A DNA stretch of 64,000 nucleotides, taken from the NCBI GenBank assembly GCA_020809705.1, contig CP085827.1, forward strand, positions 7,456,001-7,520,000, given 5' to 3'. Below the pieces are notes generated by a model that was given only the letters and a program-made list of their open reading frames with translations, was not told the DNA's origin and did not search any database. The translations under genes and the position numbers were made by a program. Source of the stretch: Calonectria ilicicola (Eukaryota > Ascomycota > Sordariomycetes > Hypocreales > Nectriaceae). Shown piece by piece: positions 13,061 to 24,044 of this stretch; the stretch's first letter is position 1; the number at the start of each line of letters is the position of its first letter.

Positions 13061-14521
13061 CTAATTTCCGTTCAAAACTTGATCCAAAGCCTTAATAATC
13101 TGATCTACCTCCGCCTCTGAAATACAGTTAGCTTCCGTGTTTTGTAATACAACATGCTTTGATACTTACCAGTGTTGTAATGAACCAAACTGACACGAAC
13201 AACACCGTCATCTTCAAGGCCAAGGTGTTTCTCGACTAATCTCTTAGAGAAGAAATGACCCCAGCGGATACCAACATCCGAGATAGCCTCTACTGCCTCT
13301 ACAATGCCCTGGGAGGATCGTCCAGGGACTGTGAAGCTAATGGTGGGCACACGAACAGCTGAGTCCGTGGACTTTTCACCATACAGAACAACGTCAGAGC
13401 GCGAAACGAGGTATTCGATGAACTTCTTCTGAAGAAGTCCTTCGTGGTGCGAAATGCCCTTCCAAGTCTCTTTGGGATTCTCTCCAAAGTACTTGACAAG
13501 GGGAATGATAGCCTGGATCAGCTCATAGCTAGCAGCAGCCAACTCAAGCTTATCCATTAGGCTTCCCGCAGGATTGAAGTAGTGGCCCAGAGACCTCAAA
13601 GACTTTTGAGCCTCTCGAGATCCATAGAGGAGGGAAACATGAGGACCGTACACCTGTATGGCAGAAATTAGAAATGTTTCTCCAAGATATATTTTTCTTT
13701 TGTTTTTGCACTTGCCTTGTACCATGAAAAGGCGTAAAAGTCGGCACCAAACTCTCTGACATCAACGTGTCGATGAGGGGCGTATGAGACACCATCTACG
13801 CACAGTAGGGCACCTGGAACCTCATGGACGATATCTGCGATTGCCCGAATATCGTGGATACTCCCAATAATATTGCTGACATGGGTGCAGGCAACCAGAC
13901 GAGTCTTGCTGGTCAACAGAGGTCGCAGCGCCTCGGGATCCAACTTAAGGTTCTTAGGGTCACTGGGCAGCCACCATTTCACAGTAACTCCGGCGAGGGC
14001 AGCAAAGTGCAACCAAGGGTCGATATTGGACTCATGGTCGGCTTCGGAGAGAATGATTTCGTCTCCAGCCTTGAACTCGAAAGCAGCCGCTAGGTTGCGG
14101 AAAACCTGCGTCGTCGAGGCTCCCAGGACTAGTTCGAAGTAGATATGGAGTTAGAAAGAATTCAATTGATTTTCAATGGGCGATGGGGCCAGCGAAAGCC
14201 CCAGACTAACCAACTTCATCAGCGTGCGCATTCACATATTGGGCAGCAGTCTTGTAAGCATCGTCAAAAATGGCCGTCGACACCTTGGATGTGTTGTAGC
14301 TGGCACCCAGCTGGACATTGGTGTTGATTAGATAGTCCGAGATGCTGCGCCGCCTTGTCAGCGAGTGCACCAACCAGCAAATTAGCTAGGAAGTGCGGTA
14401 CCCACCTCTTGGCCACGGACTCAAGGACCTGGCTGCCACCAGCATTGTCTCCAAACACCTGCTTCTTGGCCAGAGAGGGGAATTGGGCCCTGGCCTGATC
14501 AACGGAGAAAGTGTCGGCCAT
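13061..14521 (-). CDS. fgm3: Class V PLP enzyme, probable 4-hydroxyarginine lyase
   Basis: Five exons (14521-14406, 14344-14211, 14128-13716, 13653-13170, 13116-13061) give 400 residues. The fold family is aminotransferase class V, near isopenicillin epimerase and cysteine desulfurase. Markers are GDNAGGSQ near residue 24, GASTTQVFRN after intron 2, EADHESNIDPW, a cofactor-binding Asp-Gly pair in CVDGVSYAPH, and the Schiff-base lysine K221 in SWYKVYGPH. Intron 3 uses a GC-AG donor (AAG|GCAAGT), and removal gives exactly the conserved K-V-Y-G-P-H junction. In the fusaoctaxin B pathway the PLP protein Fgm3 cleaves 4R-hydroxy-L-arginine to guanidinoacetaldehyde and L-alanine. The neighbouring P450 and amidohydrolase make that role likely here, but the assignment rests on family and context. 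Confidence 0.85.
13654..13715 (-). other. GC-AG intron in the PLP enzyme gene
   Basis: 62-bp intron with donor AAG|GCAAGT and acceptor TACAG. No GT donor nearby keeps the frame. Splicing restores the lysine motif of the active site. Confidence 0.8.
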
Positions 14522-14788
14522 TGTTGTGAATACGTCGTAAGATGAAAATGCTTGCTTCCTTTGTGTGGCGGCCTATCGATCACGGCTTTATCCTTTGCAC
14601 AAACACGAGAGCGAGAAATGGCGCCTTTTTCCTGCACGTGAAGTGATTGATATGGCCCAGCCCAACCTCAGTACCGCAGGCACGTGCCTAATTAAGTTGC
14701 AACGATGCAAATCCTATTTGACCGCTCGGCTAGACTAATGCACTGTCACCCTGGGGACTTACATGCGTGCTTCCTTGGCTGGCGGTCT

Positions 14789-14801
14789 GGCTGACGTGGG
14801 G
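14789..14801 (+). promoter_or_regulatory. GGCTGACGTGGGG element, copy 1
   Basis: Exact 13-bp match, inverted, to 15267-15279 in the same divergent promoter. It contains a TGACGT bZIP-type core. It lies 268 bp from the PLP enzyme start. Confidence 0.45.
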
Positions 14802-15266
14802 CCATGATTATTGGCCGCATTACAGAAGGATTGGCTGACAATAAAAAAGGAGGAAAGCAAATGGCAGACAAAAAGCTGTGTGGCTTGCTATTGACCAACG
14901 TGCGGGCTATGTCATCGGCATACTTTACGTACATATGCCCACCCCGCTTTGGCTTGAGCGCACTACGACAATTATCTGGAGGGATTGGATCCAAGAAAAA
15001 GAAAAGAAATGGAGGATTGATGCATGTCTGAGACCTCGCTGGCTGGCACTGGCGCTAGAGAATCGTCTAAAAAAATTCGCGCACGATGGCTTATCAGAGA
15101 TTCATTGGTCTTTGATACGTGACACCGATAAAAAAAAAAAAAAAAGGATCCAATGTTTAAGATGATTTCGGTGTCAAGCTCATTTTCAAAATATCTGCCA
15201 ATACCGAACGCGAGGAAAAACGAAGCGGTGTGTGAACCACCCTCCAACAGCCCAGTCTTGAAGATT

Positions 15267-15279
15267 CCCCACGTCAGCC
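15267..15279 (-). promoter_or_regulatory. GGCTGACGTGGGG element, copy 2
   Basis: Inverse copy of the element at 14789, 415 bp upstream of the amidohydrolase start codon. Confidence 0.45.
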
Positions 15280-15693
15280 GGGCGTAATAAGACAAGGCTA
15301 AGGCGCTAAACCCGCAGCCATGATCCCTGCTCCCAAACATTTAAACTTCCTGTCTTGACCTCTGCAACACGTGTTCGGTTTTCGGCGGCATCAGCGGCAG
15401 CTTTTTGAAAGCCGGAGTAACGGACTCGTTATTAAGATTCAGCTCCGTTGCGCACTTGTTGCAGCACGGCACATATCTGGGCTCGCTACGAACCGAAGTG
15501 CCCTGTGCTCTCATAGACTTTGGTGATAACCCAAGTCAACGTGTATTTAAACAGGGCTCCCATAGAGCCGATCTTGGTACCGAGAACCTGGATCCTCATT
15601 ACCGTCCGTGTACATCGGTTGACTTTAGGGCTTTCTAGCATCTTTCCGTTGTGGGCTAGCCATTTCTCGCATATTATTAAACCTGGAATCACC

Positions 15694-16818
15694 ATGAATC
15701 AAGGTAAGAACAATCCCGGCCCGGGACCGGCTTGGTTTGCAACCCAACTGACGAATTGCGAAGAAATCGAGATCCACGGTGCCCGCGTCCGCATCACGCC
15801 AGTCAATGACGGACCCGAGGCAGCTCAGGCGTACCGGGCCATTGTTAATGCACTCCTAAACTCTGCTGCCTTAGCTGAGATCCCACGTGGAGTCCCCGAT
15901 GTTCCTCGTCGAGTCAAGGTCCTTGTCTCTGTGGATTTTGACGCCGTGTCAGCCTGGATGGGCACCGGACAACACCCTCGCAACTGCCTGTCGGACTTTT
16001 CGACCGGTATTTTTGCTGGTCGTGTGGGTGTAGGTCGTCTTCTCCGCCTCTTTTCACGCCTTGGCGTATCCGACAAGGTAACATGGTTCATCCCGGGCCA
16101 TTCGATGGAAACGTTCCCCCAGGAAACAAAATCCATCGTAGATTCAGGTGCCGAGATCGCACTGCACGGATACTGCCACGAGGATTGCACTGAACTTGAT
16201 CTTCAGCAGCAGGATGATATCTTGGAAAAGTGCATTTCTCTATCAGAGGGCTTAACTGGCAAGCGCCCTGTGGGCTTCCGAGCACCATTGTATCGCTTGC
16301 GTCATGAAACCATTGAATTGTTAGATCGCAAGGGGTTTCTCTACGATTCGTCCTTGAGTGGCCACGACTGTGAACTCTACCATCTTGACAGAGGCCTCTC
16401 GTTGGCCCCTGTAGACTACTCCCAGCCCGCACACACATGGATGCAGCCATCAGCGCACCCCGGGTCAACTTCTGTGGTTGAGATCCCAGCAAACTGGTAC
16501 ATGGAAGACATGACTCCTCTTCAGTTTTTGCCCAACGTGACCAACTCCCACGGCTTTGTGTCGGCTCCCACCATTGAGCAAATGTGGAAAGATCGCTTCA
16601 ATTGGCTCTGGACGCATGGTGCGGATGGTTCAGGACCCAGTGATTTTGTCTTCCCGCTGGTGCTTCACCCTGATACATCAGGAATGGCACATATTGCGGG
16701 AACAATTGAAGCCATGCTTCAATGGCTCAAGGCCTGGGGCCCTCAGGTGCAGTTTATGACGTACGAGGCAGCAGCTAGGGAGTTTACGGAGCCGACCGGC
16801 GTAAACAAGGAGTAGAAT
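15694..16818 (+). CDS. fgm2: NodB/PuuE-fold metal-dependent amidohydrolase
   Basis: A single exon encodes about 373 residues. The polysaccharide-deacetylase (NodB) fold is shown by the metal and catalytic motifs: D81 and D83 in SVDFDAVSAW, H158 and H162 in ALHGYCHED, and R196 in GFRAPLYRL. There is no signal peptide and no chitin-binding module, so a cytosolic small-molecule hydrolase of the PuuE/cyclic-imide type fits better than a cell-wall deacetylase. In the fusaoctaxin B route the metallo-amidohydrolase Fgm2 opens glycocyamidine to guanidinoacetate. The location beside the P450 and PLP enzyme supports that role. I chose ATG 15694 (ACCATGAAT context). The same frame stays open upstream to 15520, and a GTAAGA string at codon 4 could be a cryptic donor. 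The last codons end at the TAG near 16813-16818. Confidence 0.85.
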
Positions 16819-17635
16819 CGGTTTCTGTGCAGAGAGCTTTGGAAAAGTTGGATGATGGTTCACGGAGCCGGCCGGATGTCGAGTAGAAGAAAAACATACA
16901 ACATCCGTTTTATCATAATGAATAAGAAGTAAAACAGTCGTTTAGAACAATCCCTCGTTGGCTGATCATTACATCACATCCTCGAGGATTAAGAATGTGC
17001 TTCCGCTTGATCCAAAGAGGCAGCTACTGGTAGGACCAATTGGTCCCCAACAAGATTGAACCCGACCAGCAATCCGAGGATTAAACGCCATGAAGAGTCC
17101 AGAAGCCCGTACAATTAACCGATTGGATCTTGTCAATGATGCTCTCGCCTAATGAAAATTCTTCTCATGACTGAAGGCTAGTGACTCCCGAAGCGCCCGC
17201 ATGAGAATCCTACGACACTGGCAAATCAGCACCCATCGGACTCAACCGTCGTTTCATGATTAGCCCACGTGAAGCTTTGAGTTTCGGCAAAAGAGCCCAA
17301 GGAATAGCGGGATCGACTATCGTAACTGCCCTTAGTGGAAACCAGGGACGGGGGTTCTGGATGCAGAGTCAGCAGTAGTCCGCTGTGTAAGCTTTATGCA
17401 TTTGCATTATTGGTTGGCATGGTGGGGGGAGCAATTCTGGATCCGAGTTTAGGATCCGATGACTTTGCTTAGCCGTCTAGACCGGGTAGGCTATATATAA
17501 GTAAAATGGAGACGCGTTCGCTGAACCCTCCAAACCTCACCCGGCCAACCTCTACTTCAATTCAATGAGAGCAACACCATAAATAAAAAACTTTTGCTCT
17601 TTTGATACTTCAAAACCTGAGGGTTGACCATCATC
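16819..17635. promoter_or_regulatory. P450 promoter region
   Basis: No gene seen in this ~0.8 kb. It holds the 3' end of the amidohydrolase transcript and the P450 promoter, with a clear TATA box at 17492 and a CT/CA-rich leader at 17520-17580. Confidence 0.6.
17492..17501 (+). promoter_or_regulatory. TATA box of the P450 gene
   Basis: TATATATAAG, 135-144 bp upstream of the start codon at 17636, followed by a pyrimidine/CAA-rich leader typical of fungal transcription starts. Confidence 0.65.
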
Positions 17636-19235
17636 ATGCTCACTTCTTATACCCCTTCCACGCTGTCACTTTTAGTGCCTGTCGCTGTCGCGGCTGGCCT
17701 TGTTTTCCTGATCCGTCGCATAGCAAAAGATTGGCATCTACCAGGCCCCTGGCCATGTCGCATCTCACACCATTATATCGCCTTTTTTGAGTTGCTTTGT
17801 TGCCGTCCGCAGATTATTGCCGAATGGCATAAGCAGTATGGTCCTTTCGTGCTCATTGCTCCCGGACAAATCTCAATCTCCGATGTGTCCGCCATGAGGG
17901 ATTTATACAGTTCCTCAAAGCGAAATGAGAAGAGTAGCTATTTCGATCATTTTGTTTACCATAATGCTCGCTCTATCTTTGCGGAGAAGCCACACACTGA
18001 TCACCGAGGCAAGCGAGGACTCTCCTCAGCCTTCTACCAGCCAACCTCCATCTACAGGCAAGATCTCCAGGTGCCTCTGCGTGAAAGAGCCCTGGCTGTT
18101 CGCTCGGTTGTCCAGGAGAAGCTTAAGACCCAGAACACAATCGACGTTTTCCCCCTTGTCAATCACTATGCCTGGGACAACGTTACGTCCCTTGTTTTTG
18201 GACCCAGACATGGATCTCACACCATCTTGGGAGATGAGGGCGTGCAGGATATTCTTTCCCGGCTCAAGAACTCGGAACTTTGGAACTCACTGAAGTACAA
18301 CCTTCCATTTGTTCATTTCGCCGTGGAGAAATCCATCGCGCTTTACACCGGTTCCTCAAAGTTTCTTTCAGCAGAACGCGACCTTGATCAATGGGCTATG
18401 CAACGTCTGGACCGTGCTCTTGCCGATCCCCTTACGCTCTCGGATCGATCGGTGATTCAACTATTCCAGTCTCTTCGCCAAGAGGGTCGAGACCTCTCCG
18501 ACGATTACGTGGCATGTGAGGTTGTTGACAACTTACAAGCTGCCCAGGCGACGATCACTGTGGCCCTGACTTATGCTCTCTATCACATCAGCCGGAACCC
18601 CGAATGGCAATCCAAGATCCAGGAGGAGCTCGATGCCCTCCCCAAGGAACAGGATGGTCTCCCAGTGTGGACTGAACTCGAAAAGGCCCCCATTCTCGAG
18701 GCATGCATGCGAGAGTCGTACCGACTCAACCCCGTATCAAGTGGCCGCGCCGAGCGTGTGTTAGCCGCCGACTGCCATTACGGCAAGATTCATCTACCAG
18801 CAACTGTAAGTTGTGGCTTTTTGTCACCCCCAATAATACCCTAAGAACCCCCAAAGATCTATTCTGCACATCTTGCCAACATTTTTTCCACTCCCAAATT
18901 AGTACGTAGCCTCGGCGTCCACCATTGCGATCCAACTGGATCCAAAGGTATTCCCAGAGCCGCTCGAGTTTGAGCCCCGTCGGTGGCTCGAAGCCTCCAG
19001 CGAAGATCTCCTCAGACTCGAGCGGTCCTACATCCCCTTCGGTTACGGCGCACGACTGTGTCTCGGTAAGGCCTTTTCGGTGCTGGAGACGAAAACCGTC
19101 CTGGCCTCAATCTATCTCAATTTTAACACCCAGCTTGATGTTGCGGGTAGGGTCATGGACCAGTGGGGCACTCAGGATGCTCTCCCGAAGGGTCTAAAGT
19201 GCGACCTCCGCTTCTCGAGACGACCGACTGTCTAG
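17636..19235 (+). CDS. fgm1: Cytochrome P450, probable L-arginine 4-hydroxylase
   Basis: Two exons (17636-18805, 18903-19235; 97-bp intron) encode 500 residues, the usual length of a microsomal fungal P450. There is an N-terminal hydrophobic anchor (residues ~8-28), an I-helix AAQAT segment, the ExxR motif ESYR, and the heme-binding FGYGARLCLG with ligand C443. In F. graminearum the cluster P450 Fgm1 hydroxylates L-arginine at C4 to start the guanidinoacetyl pathway. Presence of both downstream partners (PLP lyase and amidohydrolase) next door suggests the same role. A tailoring role on the peptide cannot be excluded from sequence. The ATG at 17636 is preferred because it begins the membrane anchor and has a TATA box at a suitable distance. 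Confidence 0.88.
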
Positions 19236-20111
19236 ATGAAAATGGACAGGTTGCGGTGAAGAAGAGAAGTGTGGGGCCCAGAGCGAAGAGGGGCGGTGGG
19301 TGAAAAAACGGTGGTAAGTTTGAATGAACATAGTGATGTCCAGCGACCACTTTCCCAATTTTGGGTTTATGTTTTTTTATTTATTTATTTTTATTTTTAC
19401 TTTACACTCTAGTTAGCAAGGGAATTGCATAGGTAGCCAAATCGATTTCTGTTGATTCTTTTGTTCATCTGGCATTCACAATCGGCCGCAGGCTAAAAGC
19501 CGTTTTCAAGTAAATTAATTGTGCTAGAAAGGCATCACTGTCTGAGTCAGAATCACAGTACATGTAAACACATACAATTTCGGCCGTAGATGAAGTACCC
19601 GTTCCTTTCACCATGGGGTAGTAGCGTGCCATTAGTGCACGCTGAATCACCTTGGCTCGCCGCAGGTCATCTTGTGCATTTCGCCCTGCCAACGTTGCGC
19701 CAGCCCCAATGGGCCGCCAACCGGTTGTCGCGGTCGAATAAGTGTCACTAAAGCCGGCATTATTATGAGATAATGATAGAACTTTGACCCACGTCCGGCC
19801 CGCCCGACCCTAGCAGGGATGGCCGCCTCACCCCCTTCACGACCGTGGGATCGCTGACATCATGTATGTCCCGAGACAGGTTCAGCCCGTACCGTATGCC
19901 ATCGGAATCGCTAGATTGTTTCGTGCATGGTTTGGCATGCCTGTCAATGGGTCTCGCGGTTTTGAGTTAGGCAGTGCTGGCGAAGGATCAGTTATCAAGC
20001 GAGCTGTCGTCCCAGTGTGAAATCCTGCGCCGTGCAAGCTCACTACAAGACTCGTTAGTTATTCGGTGTCAGCCGCCCGTGTGCTTGGGCATAATCAATA
20101 TCACCTTCTAA
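19236..20111. other. Regulator upstream region
   Basis: Gene-free ~0.88 kb with a TTTA-rich low-complexity tract near 19372-19402 just after the P450 gene. The right part is probably the promoter of the bZIP-ankyrin regulator. Confidence 0.55.
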
Positions 20112-21175
20112 ATGATTATAACGGTGAATGCAGCTGAGCGTCGCAAGACGCAGAACCGTCTTGCGAAGCGAAAATCACGTAGGTCGCTCGCAGAATCGCC
20201 TCCTTCATCATGCTCTTGTAACATCGTGCGCAAAGCTAACGCTACGGCTACCGAAGGTGCCAAAGAAAAGAAGGCGGCAGCGGCAGCGGCAGCAGCTAGA
20301 GATGTCGCGTCTCCATCGCCGCCTACCACCGCAGCATCCTCCACCTCGTTTACAGCAAGTGTGCATACAGCCCCTACTCAATCTAGCAGATATGAGATTC
20401 CATAACTCATACCTTAGTACAGGATATTCCCTACGGTGTGATGGGCGATACATACGGCACGTTGCACACACCGCCACATGAACCAGCAGGTAGTAGTAGC
20501 CACTGCACGGCGGCGATCCTATCAATGTCAGAATCAGGAATGCCCATTGGACACAACATACCACCAACGCAAGGACCGACTGTTACCTCCGACCACGAAT
20601 CTGCTTTATATTCACCTATAACTCTCGAAGCCTTGGGCTCTGCTAGTTCGGTGGAATCATGGGCTCTTGACTCGACAATGGAACTTTCAGCCATGCGATC
20701 TATGCAAGATGAGCCGCCGCGAGATTCGGCTTCCAGCGATATCTGTTCAGTATCTGGAGTGAGTGCACAAAAAGAGCCTTCTCTCAATGAAGTTTTTTTT
20801 TTTCTCTTCTTTTTTCCATTGCATCATTTCCCACATTCTACGCCGTCACAATTTAACAGAGAATTTGAACAGTACTGCAAACCAATCCAAGGCACACCGT
20901 TACATATTGCGGCCGCCCTCGGCCATAACAGTGTCGCCAAGACGCTGATTATTCATGGGGCAGACATCAACTCCATTGATAAGGCTGGCTTGTCCCCGAT
21001 ACACTATGCAACCCGAAACGGCCAAACATCAGTTGTAGTGATGCTCCTAGAACATGGAGCCAATGTTGATTGCGTGGATCCGGAGGGTTACACACCTCTG
21101 TACAGGGCGGCAGAAAATGGAAACAATGAATTGGTTGAACGACTGTTAAGCCATGGCGCAAGGCTACGCTAAGGC
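20112..21175 (+). CDS. bZIP-basic-region / ankyrin cluster regulator
   Basis: Proposed exons 20112-20354, 20423-20758 and 20873 to the stop codon near 21170-21175 give about 292 residues. The N-terminus has a bZIP basic region, ERRKTQNRLAKRKSR (residues ~9-23), fitting N-x2-A-x-R-x2-R. No clear leucine zipper follows; an Ala/Lys-rich stretch takes its place. After a Ser/Pro-rich middle come three ankyrin repeats (~200-292: TPLHIAAALGH, SPIHYATRNGQ, TPLYRAAENGN). Intron 2 (GTGAGT...GAACAG, 114 bp) is well supported because it removes an unlikely Phe-rich stretch and keeps frame. Intron 1 would need a GC donor (ACA|GCAAGT) and is less sure. Proteins of this bZIP-ANK type are fungal pathway-specific regulators, so this is probably the cluster transcription factor. 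An independent ankyrin protein is the alternative. Confidence 0.72.
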
Positions 21176-22986
21176 TGATTGCGGATGTTACGAAATGGGT
21201 CAAGGAACACAACAAAGAGAAAGGACGGTGAATTTCTTGGAATAATAATTTCTCGACTGGGTCGGCATCGCGTGTTTTGCATTTTGCTTATTACAAAGCA
21301 TGTATGTACATCAATTGTTTTTTTTTTCTTCTTGTTGTTTTACATACCGTCACGTATAATGAAATTCTTGGTCCTATCACCAGCGTGAGAGTACTTACCC
21401 TACACCAGGGCACACTTCAGCTGTAGTGTTGCGATTTGCAGTAAGCGACCAGGCATGAGCTTCGCTGGGCCGGAAAATTATCAGGCCATGGGAAATTTCA
21501 GTGCCAATTGTGCCAAGATGTGTATGCTCCTCGCAAGGATTAGGCGTGATAACACTGGATACATCGCACCACATTGGCCTTATGGCTGGACACAATCATT
21601 TAGCAAAGCCCCCTCCTTCCTAACGGCCATCTGCTAGGCTGTCTCAGGCGATCTTGCTGAACCCTGCCAAGAGGCCGCTGACATAATAGGGAGAAAATGC
21701 GATGTGCGCCCATTGGTGGATATCCGAGGCGTGCGTAATGAAAATAAGGTTAAGGCGGCGCCACTGCACACCCCCGGCGTGGTCGCTGACGTTGGAAACG
21801 TAAGCCACACAACAGGTGCTTACGGGAACTAGAAAGGTAATGGTGGGAGCGGCCCGCTGGTCTCTATCTCGCCGTGGCAGTCTGCTTTCTCTCACTACTC
21901 ACACACATACACATGCATACATGTCCATTCATTCGGCCATTACGGCCATCTTCGTGACTCGAATTGCTCATTTCAGTGCTGGGCGCAGCTGGCCTTTAAA
22001 GATGCCACGTGCTCCACGCCAGCGCTCTCTGATCTCATCTCATCTCATCTCATCTCATCTCAGGTCCGACCTGTGGTGGAGCCCGTGCGTCGTCCAGTGG
22101 CCCATGCACTTTGATTGCCAGGCCACCATCTGCAGCAGGTCATCAATCGCTGAGCGGTGTCGTCCGCATCGACGATGCTGGCAAAGCACATATATTACCA
22201 GTGTACGAGCTGCCCAATTCGTTTTTTAAGTTGTCGGACATTCTGGTGAGTTGCTGTCGTAGATGCGAACCCTTGTAGCCTAGACACGGCAATTATGGAA
22301 CCTCAGCTCTAGCCCTGCGCATGTTCCATGAACCTGTTCGGTAGCCGGCAGTCTCAAAACACGTCGGACTTTTGATGAATCGCACCTTCGCACCACCGCT
22401 CTTCCATCACAGGCGGGGCCTCGCAAGCGGGTCTGCCAGTGACAAGCTTTCACTTGTCACAAAACCCTGACCCTGACATCGCCTATGCCCCATGATGCGG
22501 GTCTCTGCTGACCGTGCATCAGCACTTGCCACCACCACAAACCTTGTGGGGAAGCTTGCAAAGCCTCACCCCTGAGATTGGGTGTGGCGAGGCTTCATTT
22601 CAGCCACTCTTGGCAATCTCATCCATCCAGCAAGCAGGGTTAAAAGGGGAATCCTGATTCCTTCGGATGGACTGTCAACCGTTAGTCCGTGGATGTATTT
22701 ATTTAACTTTGGTGTTGCTATGATCCAGCGATCAATATTTATCTTCAAGAATGTCGTTTAGTTGAACTTCCCATTGGCATGAATAAGCTTTGACTTAATC
22801 TTATTTAATATTTATATCAATTCACTCCTTAGCCTAATCTCGACACTGCTCCATCGCATCACCCGTCTATTCACTCATTTTTTTTTCATTAATAATTTTT
22901 TTATTTTTTATTTTGGGTTTGTTGGTTGTTCCAACACATTTACCCTAGACACCGAACACACCCGGTTCAATTTCGGTACTTTCAAC
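21176..22986. other. Intergenic region before the dehydrogenase
   Basis: About 1.8 kb without a convincing gene. It contains T-runs (21316, 22879), a GCTGACGTTGG string at 21785, and the (ATCTC)6 microsatellite at 22032. The right end, AT-rich and leading to ATG 22987, is the likely dehydrogenase promoter. Confidence 0.55.
22032..22061. repeat. (ATCTC)6 microsatellite
   Basis: Six perfect ATCTC units in the intergenic region between regulator and dehydrogenase. Confidence 0.95.
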
Positions 22987-24044
22987 ATGGGCGGAGTCAG
23001 CTTTCGCGATGTTGTTCGATCGCAGTTTCTCAAGCTTCCTGTGCCTGATCAGGATTTCACTGGACAAACCGTCATAGTCACTGGCGCTAGCCGTGGCCTG
23101 GGTCTTAATGCCGCCGGGCACTTTGTGCGCCTGAACGCCGCCACAGTCATTTTGGCTGTTAGAGACACCAAGCTGGGTCAAGAATGTAAATCCGGCATCC
23201 AACAGGCTCACCCGTCCTCAAAGACTGCTATTGAGGTCTGGGACCTGAACCTGAACAAGGTAGATTCAATCAAGCAATTTGTGGCCAAAGCAAATGGCCT
23301 TGTGCGACTCGATGCCGTTGTGCTTAATGCTGGTGTTGCTACTATGTCATTTGACCTTGTTGATGGTGTCGAAAAAACCACGCTCACAAACATTGTTGGA
23401 ACCATGCTGCTCGCAATCGGGCTCCTCCCAGCTCTACGAAACTCGGCGGCGCAACACAACACCCACCCTAGACTCGTTCTTGTTTCTAGCGAAAGCCACA
23501 CCGAGGCTTATTTCAAAGAGGCAAACTCATCCGATCTATGGGAAGCCCTAAACGACCCCAAGTCGGACATGACGGACCGATACAATGTGACCAAGCTGAT
23601 GCAACTGTACCTCTTCAGAGCCTTGAAGGAAGAGGCTGAAAAAATCCAGCCCGGTGCCGTCATCTTCACGGCTGTTGACCCCGGTCTTTGCGACACCAGC
23701 CTTACGCGCGAAATGCCGTTAATAATCCGCATCCTTCATCGCGGAATGAGAATGGTGTTGGCGCGCCCCCCAGAGGTTGGCAGCAGAGTTCTCGTTCTTG
23801 GTGCGGCCGACAATGGCGTCGAATATAATGGCGCTTACCTGAAAGACTGCGCCTTGGGACAGTAAGCTTTTCTTTGCAGCAATTGGAAGTGATCAACAAA
23901 CTGACCGCATTTGACAGGCCCGGCGAGATTGTCACCTCCCAACAGGGAGTGGAGCACCAAAAACGGGTGTGGACTGAGCTCCTCCCAGTGCTGAGTCGGA
24001 TGGAGCCCGAGCTCGTGGGCAGTGGGCTGCCGGCGAACAATTAG
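22987..24044 (+). CDS. Short-chain dehydrogenase/reductase
   Basis: Two exons (22987-23861, 23918-24044; 56-bp intron GTAAGC...GACAG) give 333 residues. Classical SDR features are the nucleotide-binding TGASRGLG (residues 32-39), LNAG (113-116), a catalytic serine in LVSSES (~167) and the YNVTK pair Y199/K203. The protein resembles the retinol-dehydrogenase-like fungal SDRs. Lying between regulator and main NRPS, it belongs to the cluster. Two roles are possible: oxidising the cyclised guanidinoacetaldehyde (hydroxy-imidazolidine) to glycocyamidine, the dehydrogenation step of the fusaoctaxin B path, or acting on the released peptide aldehyde/alcohol. Sequence alone does not decide. Confidence 0.88.

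Larger units (their letters stand above)
14522..15693. promoter_or_regulatory. Divergent promoter: PLP enzyme / amidohydrolase
   Basis: About 1.17 kb between two divergent genes, with no coding potential. It contains a 13-bp element GGCTGACGTGGGG at 14789-14801 and its exact inverse at 15267-15279, plus an A-run at 15129-15145. A shared bidirectional control region for two steps of one pathway is a reasonable inference. Confidence 0.5.

Noticed and set aside
15694..15760. Intron starting at GTAAGA just after the amidohydrolase ATG
   Set aside because: The frame is open without it and the N-terminal residues are reasonable; no good acceptor was needed.
15694..16818. Chitin or polysaccharide deacetylase acting on cell wall
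   Set aside because: No signal peptide or carbohydrate-binding module is seen, and the cluster context points to a small-molecule amidohydrolase.
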